A stretch of DNA of 64,000 nt, from NCBI RefSeq assembly GCF_000350485.1, contig NZ_AORV01000060.1:118018-182017 (forward strand). Reading direction: 5' to 3'. The DNA is from Ruminiclostridium cellobioparum subsp. termitidis CT1112. GTDB lineage: Bacteria > Bacillota > Clostridia > Acetivibrionales > DSM-1351. Positions 25,572 to 34,516 of this stretch are shown one piece after another (the first letter of the stretch is position 1; every line of letters begins with the position of its first letter). The notes below the pieces were generated by a model, which saw nothing but the letters and a program-made list of their open reading frames with translations, had not been told where the DNA came from and did not search any database. The translations under genes were made by a program, and so were the position numbers.

Positions 25572-27902
25572 TTATATCTCCGCATATACCTGTACCAGAG
25601 TTTTTCCCTTTAAATAAGCAGCCGGAATCGTATTGTCCTCCATCACATTACCGTCAACAGTCAGATTTTTAACTCTTCCAGCACTGCCGCAGGTATTCTT
25701 TACCGTAATGATAACCTTTACATTTCTGAACATTCTTTCGGCCTTAAACCCATCCCACTCCTTAGGTATGCAGGGATCAATAACGAGGCCGTCATAATCA
25801 GGGCGTATTCCCAGTATATATTGAGATGCCGCAAGAAACATCCATGCCGCAGTTCCTGTAAGCCATGAATTTGTGCCTGCCCCAAACTCCGGGTGCTGTT
25901 TTCCGAATATATGCGATGCATAGACGTAAGGTTCAATGCGGCAAAGCTCGGAAATCTCATTTCTTCTGCAGGGCAATGCAGCACTATAATATTCAAAAGC
26001 GTGCTCATTTCTTCCAAGCAAGACTTCGGCAATAACAGCCCAGGCATTTGTATGATAGAAAATTCCGCCGTTTTCCTTTGTTCCCGCAGCACAGGGCATA
26101 TAGGCCTTTTTTTCAACATCATAAAAATCAGCAGCAGGATAATGGATGAGCAAACCAAACTCTGTCATTAAATTTTCATGGACGGCATCCAGCGCCGAAT
26201 GAGCCTGTTCTTCGGTTGGAAGTCTGCTCATGACGGCCCAGGTTTGCGGATTCAGAAAAATTCTATTGTACTCGTCATCAGCTGTTCCGTACTTTTCACC
26301 ATAGCTGTTAAAGGCTCTTAAGAACCATTTGCCGTCCCAGATGGTATCAAGCTTTGATTCGCAGTAAGCATATATTTCCGATGCCCATTTCTCCTTTTCA
26401 ATATATCCGTATTGCCTGTATAAAAGCAGCAGTTCATATACTGCATGAGCCAGCTGGAAAAATACGAATATGCTCTCCGAGCCGCCCTTTTTATTGATTG
26501 AAGCCAACGTATCATTCCAGTCGCTGAGCAGCAGCAGCGGTATGCCATGTTCTCCAGAATTGTCCACGGTGAATTTCACAGCATTCTCCATATGCTCCAG
26601 AACCGTGCCATCTCCCCCGTCATAATAGGGTACCCTTTCATTCAGAAATTCCCTGTCCCCTGTTTCCCTTATATAAGTACAGACCGAAAAGACAGACCAC
26701 AGGTGATCATCGGAACGTCCTCCTCCGCAGGCTTTCCTGTCTGCGGGGTACAGTACCGACATGGCATCTCCTTTTTTAAATTGTATGCTCAGAAGATCTT
26801 TAATTCTGGCTTTAACCTTATCAGGAATTGCATGCACAACTCCCAATATATCCTGCATACTGTCCCTGAATCCCAATCCCCTGTCTATCCCGCGCTCATA
26901 CAGGGAAATAAATCTGGACCAGTCAAAGGTAGTTTTGCATTGATACTGGTTCCAGATGTTCAGCATAATATTTACATTCTCATCTGGAGTACTGAAGCTG
27001 GCATGGGATAAGAAGTTATCCCAGTATGCCCGTAAATCGGCAAAGTCCTTTTCGATTTGCTGTTCATCAAGATTCTCCCTGCCTTTTTGCACTGCAGTTT
27101 CCTTATTTTCTGAAAAACCCAGAACCACAACGAAAGTCTTTTCCTCCCCGGACTCCAAATTTACAGGACAGCACATAGCTCCAACTGCGTTATCGGAAGA
27201 TACCGGGGAATTTGAACACTTTCCGTTTTCAAGTGCAATAGGATTGCTCTCGGAACGGTATGTCCCGATGAATTTTTCCAGACTGCAGTCATAGCCCTCA
27301 ACTCCGGCATTTGTGCCTATGTATGGATAAAAAGCTTCAGCCGTCATGGACTCAAATACAATGAATCCATCCTTAAAATCAGCATTAAACAGCATCCTGG
27401 GCCAATCACACATCAGATCCAGAGAAGCCGTATGATAACTGAATTCCACATAAGTAAAGGCTTTCAGGCTCAGTTCCTTTCCGGAATTATTCTTTATTCG
27501 GACTTTCCAGACTTCATGGTCTTTCCCAACCGGTACAAAATACGTGATCTGTGTTTCAATTCCGCCGTATGAACTGCTTATGGCCGTATACCCCAGACCG
27601 TGGCGGCATTCATAGGAATCCGGTGTTTTCATTACAGGCTGCCAGGTAGGCGACCAGTATTCCCCCGTTTTCATATCTTTAAGATAAATATATCTGCCGG
27701 GCCTGTCTGCAGGCAGGTTATTATACTTGTATCTTGTTATCCTCTTTGAATTCGGATCCTTGTAATAACTCATTCCTCCGGCACTGTTGGAGATAAAACC
27801 TCCGTACTCCCCGTTTCCAAGGAAGTTTATCCAGGGAGTAGGAGTATCCGGTCTGGTTATTACATATTCTCTGTTTTGGTTATCAAAATATCCGTAATGC
27901 AC
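25572..27902 (-). CDS. GH94 disaccharide phosphorylase (cellobiose-phosphorylase-like)
   Basis: The 776-residue protein follows the cellobiose phosphorylase layout from end to end. It has an N-terminal beta-sandwich (MHYGYFDNQNREYVITRPDTPTPWINFLGN, RHGLGYTAI), then the (alpha/alpha)6 barrel with NIWNQYQCKTTF and GFRDSMQDILG, and a C-terminal sheet (GIRPDYDGLVIDPCIPKEWDGF). The catalytic acid should be the first aspartate of SDWNDTL (near residue 461). Known cellobiose phosphorylases have GRADWNDC there; the change to LLSDWNDT and the shorter length suggest a different acceptor sugar. It releases sugar-1-phosphate in the cytosol without using ATP. Last gene of the CAZyme operon, 26 bases after the fucosidase gene. 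Confidence 0.87.
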   Translation of the reverse strand: MHYGYFDNQNREYVITRPDTPTPWINFLGNGEYGGFISNSAGGMSYYKDPNSKRITRYKYNNLPADRPGRYIYLKDMKTGEYWSPTWQPVMKTPDSYECRHGLGYTAISSSYGGIETQITYFVPVGKDHEVWKVRIKNNSGKELSLKAFTYVEFSYHTASLDLMCDWPRMLFNADFKDGFIVFESMTAEAFYPYIGTNAGVEGYDCSLEKFIGTYRSESNPIALENGKCSNSPVSSDNAVGAMCCPVNLESGEEKTFVVVLGFSENKETAVQKGRENLDEQQIEKDFADLRAYWDNFLSHASFSTPDENVNIMLNIWNQYQCKTTFDWSRFISLYERGIDRGLGFRDSMQDILGVVHAIPDKVKARIKDLLSIQFKKGDAMSVLYPADRKACGGGRSDDHLWSVFSVCTYIRETGDREFLNERVPYYDGGDGTVLEHMENAVKFTVDNSGEHGIPLLLLSDWNDTLASINKKGGSESIFVFFQLAHAVYELLLLYRQYGYIEKEKWASEIYAYCESKLDTIWDGKWFLRAFNSYGEKYGTADDEYNRIFLNPQTWAVMSRLPTEEQAHSALDAVHENLMTEFGLLIHYPAADFYDVEKKAYMPCAAGTKENGGIFYHTNAWAVIAEVLLGRNEHAFEYYSAALPCRRNEISELCRIEPYVYASHIFGKQHPEFGAGTNSWLTGTAAWMFLAASQYILGIRPDYDGLVIDPCIPKEWDGFKAERMFRNVKVIITVKNTCGSAGRVKNLTVDGNVMEDNTIPAAYLKGKTLVQVYAEI

Positions 27903-27928
27903 AGTCTCTCTCCCACCTTTATAAATTG

Positions 27929-29176
27929 TTAAAGATCAACTTCGGTATGGTAAACCGAAAAACTCCTTATCAGAGGCTGGTTTTCACAGCTCAGTACAGT
28001 AAGCCTGACCCTTGAGGTCATTATCCTGCTAAAATGATTTATCTTCCTATGTCCTACTGAAGTACCCCTTGCCAGCTCAATCCATTTTCCTCTTTGCTCG
28101 GCTTCCAATTTATATTCTTTTATACGTTCCCCCTCTGATATCTCTTCCATAATTACCGCATGGTCGATATAAGCTGGCTCCTCCAGCGTCAATTCCAGAC
28201 TTTTTCCCGGTCCTTCAACGGTTTTTACAGGCTTTGAGAAACGCTTTCTGATCTCATCACCGAATTCCAGCAGCCTTTTAATATCTGTTTCGGGGAATAA
28301 ACCGTTTCTGTCCGGAGATACGTTTAGCAGCAAATTGGTACCTCTTCCTACAGATTTATAATATATATCCATAAGTTCCTCAAGTGAAAGAAGGCTTCCT
28401 TCATCATCCGGATGCCAGAACCAGTGCTTCTTTCTTATGGGAACGTCGCATTCAGCGGGTACCCACTTCGGTGTATCAGGCAGCCAGGTTAGCATATCCT
28501 CTGTAAACATACTGGCTCTGGCTTCACTTGCCGTATTCCGGCAGGTCTCGGGTGCAAGGCCGTCCTCGTTTCCCACCCAGCGTATAGTGGGGCGTCCCAT
28601 GTTGAATATCATTGCATCGGGCTGATATTCAGTCACAGTATCGCATATCTTCTTCCAGTCATACTGACGCCCCTCGGAACCCGCTCCGTCAAACCAGAGC
28701 TCTATCAGAGGGCCATAGCCTGTTAACAGCTCTTTAAGCTGTTCCAGATAAAATTGGTCATAAGCGGCCTTATTTTCATAACAGGGTTCATGCCTGTCCC
28801 AGGGTGACAGGTAAATGCCGAAATGTATTCCCTCCTGACGGCAGGCTTCTGCACACTCCCTCACAACATCCCCTTTCCCGTTCCTCCATGTAACCGATTT
28901 TACCGAATAATCAGTTGTTTTTGTGGGCCACAAGCAAAATCCGTCATGATGCTTTGCAGTTAAAATCAAATATTTGAAACCTGCTTTTTTGGCAGTCCGG
29001 GCCCACTGCAAACAATCCATGGAAGTTGGATGGAAGGCATCCGGGTCGTCGGTGCCGTCCCCCCACTCTTTGCCGTTGAAGGTATTTATTCCGAAGTGAC
29101 AAAAAAGCCCCAGCTCCAGGTCCTGCCAGTTCCTTTGCTGCTTTGTGGGTTTTGCTGCTTCATCAGGCTTATTCAT
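27929..29176 (-). CDS. Alpha-L-fucosidase, GH29 family
   Basis: The 415-residue enzyme is a GH29 barrel: GLFCHFGINTFNGKEWG, TAKHHDGFCLWPTKTTDYSV, IYLSPWDRHEP and ELWFDGAG, where D163 is the expected nucleophile. A small C-terminal beta domain covers about 315-415. GH29 enzymes remove alpha-L-fucose with retention. No signal peptide is present, so it acts on imported sugars in the cytosol. The start overlaps the oxidoreductase gene by eight bases, showing translational coupling. Some GH29 clades accept other 6-deoxy or galacto-configured substrates, so the exact sugar is open. Confidence 0.9.
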   Translation of the reverse strand: MNKPDEAAKPTKQQRNWQDLELGLFCHFGINTFNGKEWGDGTDDPDAFHPTSMDCLQWARTAKKAGFKYLILTAKHHDGFCLWPTKTTDYSVKSVTWRNGKGDVVRECAEACRQEGIHFGIYLSPWDRHEPCYENKAAYDQFYLEQLKELLTGYGPLIELWFDGAGSEGRQYDWKKICDTVTEYQPDAMIFNMGRPTIRWVGNEDGLAPETCRNTASEARASMFTEDMLTWLPDTPKWVPAECDVPIRKKHWFWHPDDEGSLLSLEELMDIYYKSVGRGTNLLLNVSPDRNGLFPETDIKRLLEFGDEIRKRFSKPVKTVEGPGKSLELTLEEPAYIDHAVIMEEISEGERIKEYKLEAEQRGKWIELARGTSVGHRKINHFSRIMTSRVRLTVLSCENQPLIRSFSVYHTEVDL

Positions 29177-30437
29177 GGCGGCCTCCGTTTCTGAGTTCCC
29201 GGGTGTATTCCTCCATATGGATTACCCGTTTTTCAATTCTGGATTTCTCGGCTGCAAATGCCAGGAGGTGGCTTTGGACTGAAATTCCGGAGGATGTGAG
29301 CCGGTCTTCCTCTCCTGTCTGCATGAGTTTTACGAAATTACTCATAATCCCCTCGTCTCCTCCCCCATGCCCTGAAGCACCAGGGTTAAGACAGATTTTA
29401 GTTTTTGCACCATCGGCAAACCTGGTGATCTCAATTTCATTTTTTTCCATGGCACCCCTTATTTCACCTCTGGTACCCATAATTTTAATTGTTCTGCTTA
29501 CTTCATTTGTAAAGGCACACATTGTAAACGATACTGTAACGCTATTTTTGAATTCCATTGCTACTATCTGATGGTCAACCACATCATTATCGCAGCGGTA
29601 CACGCACCTTCCGTAAGGACCGTCCCTAAGAGCAGCAGTGAGTGCTTCCGCACTGGTATCACTGCTGATTACCGATGCGGGAAACCCTGTATTTCCGTTT
29701 ATATATATCCTGGGTGCATAAAACGGGCACTCCTCACGCTGAGGACATCCGTCAAGACAGCGGGCGGGAGCATCACCAGGGGCATTTTCCTCCCTGAAAT
29801 GGGTCAATTCTCCGAAAGATGCCACACTACTGCATTCCGAATCTGCCAGCCATAAAAGTATATCCAGGTCGTGGCAGGATTTTGCAAGAATCATTGGACT
29901 TGACTCCCTGGAATTCCTCCAGCTGCCCCGCACATAGCTGTGTGCCTGATGCCAGTATCCCACATTTTCATTGTGTTGTATTGATATGAGCCTGCCTATT
30001 TGACCTTCGTCCAATATCTTTTTTAATGTTGAAAAAAAAGGAGTAAACCTCAGAACATGGCATACCGAAACCATCCGGCCATACTTCTGTGAATGCTCAT
30101 CTATCGCCAAACATTCCAATGCATTATTTGACATGGGCTTCTCCAGCAAAACATGGTATCCCGCCTCCAATGCCCTTATTGCCGGCCCTGTATGCATATT
30201 ATCCTGGGTACAGACCAAAACGGCATCTGCTGCCTTCGGAGACGACAGCAATTCCTCCCAGGTGGGATAACACATGTTTTCCGGGATTCCATGAAGCCTT
30301 GCGAAAGCTTCCCTTTTATTTTTATCAGGCTCTGCAACAGCAGCAACTCTGAGCTCCTCAGGATGAGAAAGCGCATAAGCGGCATATATACTGCCTCTCT
30401 GCCCGGCTCCTATCAATGCGATGCTTACTTTTTTCAT
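29169..30437 (-). CDS. Gfo/Idh/MocA family oxidoreductase with cysteine cluster
   Basis: The 422-residue NAD(P)-dependent sugar oxidoreductase has Rossmann motif GAGQRGSIYAAY (residues about 9-20), EKPMSNNALEC (catalytic-site lysine) and the C-terminal GFO/IDH/MocA fold. Unusual is a compact cysteine group, CLDGCPQREECPFYAP (about 228-243), suggesting a bound metal or structural zinc. This insertion recurs in a clostridial/Paenibacillus subgroup found next to glycosidases. Likely it oxidises or epimerises a sugar released inside the cell, or supports an NAD-dependent glycosidase mechanism itself. ATG at 30437 has GGAGG five to six bases upstream. Confidence 0.85.
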   Translation of the reverse strand: MKKVSIALIGAGQRGSIYAAYALSHPEELRVAAVAEPDKNKREAFARLHGIPENMCYPTWEELLSSPKAADAVLVCTQDNMHTGPAIRALEAGYHVLLEKPMSNNALECLAIDEHSQKYGRMVSVCHVLRFTPFFSTLKKILDEGQIGRLISIQHNENVGYWHQAHSYVRGSWRNSRESSPMILAKSCHDLDILLWLADSECSSVASFGELTHFREENAPGDAPARCLDGCPQREECPFYAPRIYINGNTGFPASVISSDTSAEALTAALRDGPYGRCVYRCDNDVVDHQIVAMEFKNSVTVSFTMCAFTNEVSRTIKIMGTRGEIRGAMEKNEIEITRFADGAKTKICLNPGASGHGGGDEGIMSNFVKLMQTGEEDRLTSSGISVQSHLLAFAAEKSRIEKRVIHMEEYTRELRNGGRHE

Positions 30438-30467
30438 ATATACCTCCATACTACAAAATTCTTTATT

Positions 30468-31802
30468 TTAACCTTTTATGCCAGAGGACATGATACTTGT
30501 TTTGATCTGCTTTGAGAAAACAGCTGTGATTATCAGAACAGGCAGGATTGTCACTACAGAAAGTCCCATCATCATATTCTGCCGTACCTGGGATGTCTTG
30601 GAAATCGTATATATGGCCACGTTAAGTGTCCAAAGTTCGGGCTTGTTTGCCACCAGGAAGTACCAGAAGAAATCGCCCCAGGCTCCTACGAAGGTTTGAA
30701 GGGCAATCAAAGTTATAATAGGCTTGGACATGGGAATACATATTTTCAGAAAAGTATTGAGTTCTCCCGAACCGTCCATTCTTGCAGCATCGAAATATGC
30801 ATTGGGAATCCTGTCAAAAAAGCCTTTAAAAAGATAAATATAGAATGGATAGGGATAAAGCCAGGTAATCAGCATTCCGCCGTAGTTATTATACATTCCC
30901 CAGCTTTTGACCAGTATGAGCTGCGGTATCATAATACATACAAAAGGTATCATCAAAGTAACAAGAAAATATAGAAGTACCTTGTCGGAGGTTTTTTTAC
31001 TCAATAATTTAGACAAAGGATATGCAGTAATGGAGCATATGACCACTTCGCAAACTATGGCAAATACCAGTGTGATCACAGTATTGAACATAAATGCAAA
31101 AAAACTGTATTTCTGGATGCTTGGAATATTTTTATACATATACACCGGTGTAAGATAATAGTACTTGTAGTTTTCCAGCAGGAGAATACTGTTGTAAGCC
31201 GCTATGGTGCCCTTGAAATCACCTTCGGTATTATATGTGGTCTTGAGATATTCCCCCATTTGGCCGGAGTAACTGTTTTTTCCCAGCTCCATAGTATCAT
31301 AAACCCTGTCCAGACCATTAATATCAAAGCTATAGCCCAATGCCTCCGCTGATTCCAAATATTTGCCGTTTGCAAGCAGGACTTTTGAGGAAACCCTTGC
31401 CTTGGTATATGTTCCGAACTGCAGCTGGAGCCTGAGCATTAAACCGTGAGCCCTTGAATAAAATACTGTTTTGCCGTCCATGGTGCCGTAAAATTTGACT
31501 TCACTTATAGTCTCCCTGTTCAATTCATATATGGTGGAATACATTGCAAGGGTCGAATCCTTCAGCAGAGTATCCTTTAACTCATCCTCAGATTGATTTT
31601 CCAGTTTTGAATAATCCATAACTATGGATATGCTTGTTCCTTCTCTGGGAATCAGCCTTGGAGGGTAGGAATATATTTCGCTGTCGTCCTGCAGAGATAA
31701 ACTCACGATATAAAACAACGGGAATATAATAATTAATAAAAATATAGTGCTTAAAAAATATGCTATGATTTTAAGTCTTTTTTCGGAAATGTTTTTAGCC
31801 AT
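30468..31802 (-). CDS. Carbohydrate ABC transporter permease (MalG type) with large external insert
   Basis: The 444-residue permease has a first membrane segment at about 10-31. A hydrophilic stretch of about 200 residues (32-230) follows, then the remaining five or six segments with the EAA loop (DAARMDGSGELNTFLKICIPMSKP). Ordinary MalG-type permeases are about 275-300 residues with a very short first external loop, so roughly 160 residues are inserted between TM1 and TM2 on the outer face. This position matches the P2 loop of E. coli MalF, which contacts the binding protein. It lies 15 bases after the partner permease gene. Confidence 0.9.
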   Translation of the reverse strand: MAKNISEKRLKIIAYFLSTIFLLIIIFPLFYIVSLSLQDDSEIYSYPPRLIPREGTSISIVMDYSKLENQSEDELKDTLLKDSTLAMYSTIYELNRETISEVKFYGTMDGKTVFYSRAHGLMLRLQLQFGTYTKARVSSKVLLANGKYLESAEALGYSFDINGLDRVYDTMELGKNSYSGQMGEYLKTTYNTEGDFKGTIAAYNSILLLENYKYYYLTPVYMYKNIPSIQKYSFFAFMFNTVITLVFAIVCEVVICSITAYPLSKLLSKKTSDKVLLYFLVTLMIPFVCIMIPQLILVKSWGMYNNYGGMLITWLYPYPFYIYLFKGFFDRIPNAYFDAARMDGSGELNTFLKICIPMSKPIITLIALQTFVGAWGDFFWYFLVANKPELWTLNVAIYTISKTSQVRQNMMMGLSVVTILPVLIITAVFSKQIKTSIMSSGIKG

Positions 31803-31817
31803 TTCATCTGCCTCCCT

Positions 31818-32729
31818 TTATTCCGATTCCTGGTTATTCAGCTTCAACTGTATAAATGTTATTACCGCTATAATCATCATCAGTGTCATGGCTGCGGCAC
31901 TGCCCAGGCCATAATCGTAATTCCTTGTGTAGTAGTGGTAAATAAACAGCGGAAGTGATGTTGACGCCCCGGCCGGTGCTCCGTCTGTGAACTGGAAAGG
32001 AAGGTCCAGCAGCTGCAGAGCCGTCATGGTAGTTAAAACAAATTGAATCAATATAAGAAACTTGATGTTGGGCAGAATAATGTAGAACATTCTTCTAAAG
32101 CCGGTACAGCCGTCCAGCATTGAGGCTTCCTTGACATCCTCCGATATGCCGAGGATTGCCGCCAGATATAATAATACCGAAAACCCGCCGCCTATAATTC
32201 CGGGGAAAATAATGCAGAACTTGACCCACCGTGCATCTGACAGCCATGGTATGGGATCGGCTCCAAAAAACTTTACCAGGTAGTTTGCCACTCCGAATTC
32301 AGGTTCCCATATCCACTTCCACAGGGTTATATTTATTGTCAGCGGAATAACTGCCGGAAGAATATAAAAAGTTGAAAAGAAGCCTCTTAGCTTGATTATT
32401 TCTCCTAAAAACAGTGCCTGAATTATGGGTATGAAAAAATTCAATGCCACGATCAGAACCAGATATACAAAGGTATTCCTCCAGGCTTGCCAATAATCTG
32501 TATTCCTGAACAGCTCTCCGAATTTTTCAAAACCCACGAACTTACCCGGAGGGTTTGCAACGTCATACTGATAAAAGGACAATTTAAGCCCCTGAAATAT
32601 TGTGTAATATCTCAGCACAAAGGTGGATAACAATCCCGGCAGCAGGAACAGCCACGGTATTACCGCCTTTTTTACCCGGTAAATATGCAGATGCCTGTGG
32701 GTAGTAATAACAGAACTTGATGTTTTCAT
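31818..32729 (-). CDS. Carbohydrate ABC transporter permease (MalF/UgpA type)
   Basis: The 303-residue protein has six predicted membrane segments starting with AVIPWLFLLPGLLSTFVLRYY. It has the sugar-permease EAA loop KEASMLDGCTGFRRMFYIILPNIK (about 205-228). It pairs with the MalG-type permease encoded directly downstream. The ATG at 32729 (MKTSSSVITTHRH) has GGAG six bases before it. A longer frame start at 32780 lacks a site. The upstream 253-base gap has three hairpins and may lower permease expression relative to the binding protein. Confidence 0.9.
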   Translation of the reverse strand: MKTSSSVITTHRHLHIYRVKKAVIPWLFLLPGLLSTFVLRYYTIFQGLKLSFYQYDVANPPGKFVGFEKFGELFRNTDYWQAWRNTFVYLVLIVALNFFIPIIQALFLGEIIKLRGFFSTFYILPAVIPLTINITLWKWIWEPEFGVANYLVKFFGADPIPWLSDARWVKFCIIFPGIIGGGFSVLLYLAAILGISEDVKEASMLDGCTGFRRMFYIILPNIKFLILIQFVLTTMTALQLLDLPFQFTDGAPAGASTSLPLFIYHYYTRNYDYGLGSAAAMTLMMIIAVITFIQLKLNNQESE

Positions 32730-32844
32730 TTTAAGCTCCATTTCTGCTTTGTGCAAAATGAATTTGCCCAAAACAGACACAAAAATTTCAATGAAATTTT
32801 TTATGGGCTTAAATTCAATTTATCGCACGTGCCATTTATTTTTT

Positions 32845-32951
32845 AGTGCCTAAAAAATAGGCACTTGTGCATTAGTTTTCCAGAAACTTTTTCAGTTTCT
32901 TTCAAACTAAACCTCGCTATTTTTAAAGAGGCACCTGTTAAGTGCCTCTTT
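32845..32951 (-). promoter_or_regulatory. Three hairpins in the binding protein-permease gap
   Basis: In minus-strand order the stems are AAAGAGGCAC / GTGCCTCTTT (32925-32951), AGAAACT / AGTTTCT (32882-32900) and AGTGCCT / AGGCACT (32845-32865). The first follows the binding-protein stop by about 30 bases but has a weak T run on the minus strand. This pattern fits partial termination or 3'-end protection that gives more binding protein than permease. Confidence 0.55.
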
Positions 32952-32982
32952 TGTATGTTTGCAATATTAATTACAAGAGGGA

Positions 32983-34371
32983 TTAATTTTTAGATTCCTT
33001 GACGGATTTATTGAATTCTTCTACAGCTTTAGCGGCTTTATCCTGATATTCCTGGAATACTTTAGTTATGTCTGAATTTGTATCACCAAAGATTTTTGCA
33101 ACCATATCGTCTGCGAAAGAACCAACTGCGCCTTTTCCATAGAATTCAGGCTTGCTTATGAGATTTGATGCATCCATTACTGCCTGCATTTCAGCATCAA
33201 TTTCACCGATATCAGAAACCTTCACATCGGTTCTGGCCAGAATTGCTGCTCCTAAAGGACCTTTTGCGGCCTGTTCCTTAAGTGTATTTATTAATTCATT
33301 TTTTGAATTTGCATACATTATATAGGTCCAGCCTGCATTTGCAATATCCATATCACTGGTGGCAGGCAGCACCCAGGCATTGGCACCGGCCTGTGTATAG
33401 GCATTTCCGCTTGGGCCTTTCGGAAATGCGAAATATCCTATTTCCTCAGCCTTTGCACCGGCATCTACAAATTTTGCAAGAGTACCTGCATTTATGCTGT
33501 CATAAATGATTGCTGATTTTCCCATTGCAAAATCCTTTGTCAAAGCTTCAAGATTTTTTGTTCCGTCAGATTGTATTACTTTTTCTTTTTTGAGAGTTCT
33601 GTAGAATTCGGCCGCCTTTATTGCTGCCGGATCTGTAAATGTCAAAGTGAGCGTTCCGTCTGAATTCTGTTTGGTCAAATCTCCGCCTGCTCCCCATACC
33701 CAGGTTTCAAAATGCCAGCAGCCCCATTGTATTGCATCAAGGCCAAAGCCGTACTGTTGTTTTGCAGGATTTGTGAGTTTTTTGGCAGTTTCAAGGAATT
33801 CATCCCAGGTTGCAGGAGTTGAAGTTACTCCTGCTTCTTCAAACAATCTTTTGTTGTAGTAGAAACCCATGACATATTTATCGTAGGGTACCGCATAGTG
33901 CTTGCCGTTTACCGCAAAAGATTCCACCTGTGTCTTTTCGAAGTTTGAAAAATCCGGAGTTTTAGCTATAAAATCATCAATAGGCAGACATGCATTCCTA
34001 TATATGTAGGACATTACGGTAGGATAGCCCATTTGTATGGCCGCAGGAGCATTTCCCGCTGCAATGGCTGCTATTATGGCATCAGTGCCGTTATCCGGTG
34101 TTTCAACTATGTTCAGTTTAATATGCGGATTATCCTTCTGGAAACTCTGCTGCATGGCAAGTGTTGCTTCTGCTGTATTTGCAGCCTGCTGCCATAAGGT
34201 TATGGTTATATCCTTTTCAGGTTCAGCTGCAGGAGCCGAAGCAGAAGCTGCCGAAGTCTGTGCTGCAGCTGTGGAACCGGCACTTTCAGCAGTACCGCTT
34301 CCGCCGCATCCTGAAAGCAATCCCGTACAAAGCGCTGCCGATAAGATAATACTTAAAAATCTTTTACACAT
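32983..34371 (-). CDS. Sugar ABC transporter substrate-binding lipoprotein
   Basis: The 462-residue precursor has a signal peptide with lipobox LSGC (C22), a Ser/Ala tether (about 23-50) and a type 1 extracellular solute-binding domain (ITITLWQQAANTAEATLAMQQSFQKDNPHIKLN, AVPYDKYVMGFYYNK). It should capture oligosaccharides for the two permeases downstream. The operon encodes no ATPase, so a shared MsmK-type ATPase encoded elsewhere is expected, as is usual in clostridia. It lies 145 bases after the histidine kinase gene. Confidence 0.92.
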   Translation of the reverse strand: MCKRFLSIILSAALCTGLLSGCGGSGTAESAGSTAAAQTSAASASAPAAEPEKDITITLWQQAANTAEATLAMQQSFQKDNPHIKLNIVETPDNGTDAIIAAIAAGNAPAAIQMGYPTVMSYIYRNACLPIDDFIAKTPDFSNFEKTQVESFAVNGKHYAVPYDKYVMGFYYNKRLFEEAGVTSTPATWDEFLETAKKLTNPAKQQYGFGLDAIQWGCWHFETWVWGAGGDLTKQNSDGTLTLTFTDPAAIKAAEFYRTLKKEKVIQSDGTKNLEALTKDFAMGKSAIIYDSINAGTLAKFVDAGAKAEEIGYFAFPKGPSGNAYTQAGANAWVLPATSDMDIANAGWTYIMYANSKNELINTLKEQAAKGPLGAAILARTDVKVSDIGEIDAEMQAVMDASNLISKPEFYGKGAVGSFADDMVAKIFGDTNSDITKVFQEYQDKAAKAVEEFNKSVKESKN

Positions 34372-34516
34372 TTAATGATTTCCCCCTTTATTTTTAACTA
34401 CTTTCCAGATCAATTATATGAAGAAACCCAACGTGCTCAAAAGGCCGTATATTTGTAAAAGGTGCGTGAATTCAATCTCTTTTTTAAAAATATTATTATG
34501 TAAACCAATTTTATAA

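Noticed and set aside
28897..28912. Catabolite-response-like TGTAACCGATTTTAC site
   Set aside because: It is inside the fucosidase coding sequence and only a partial match.
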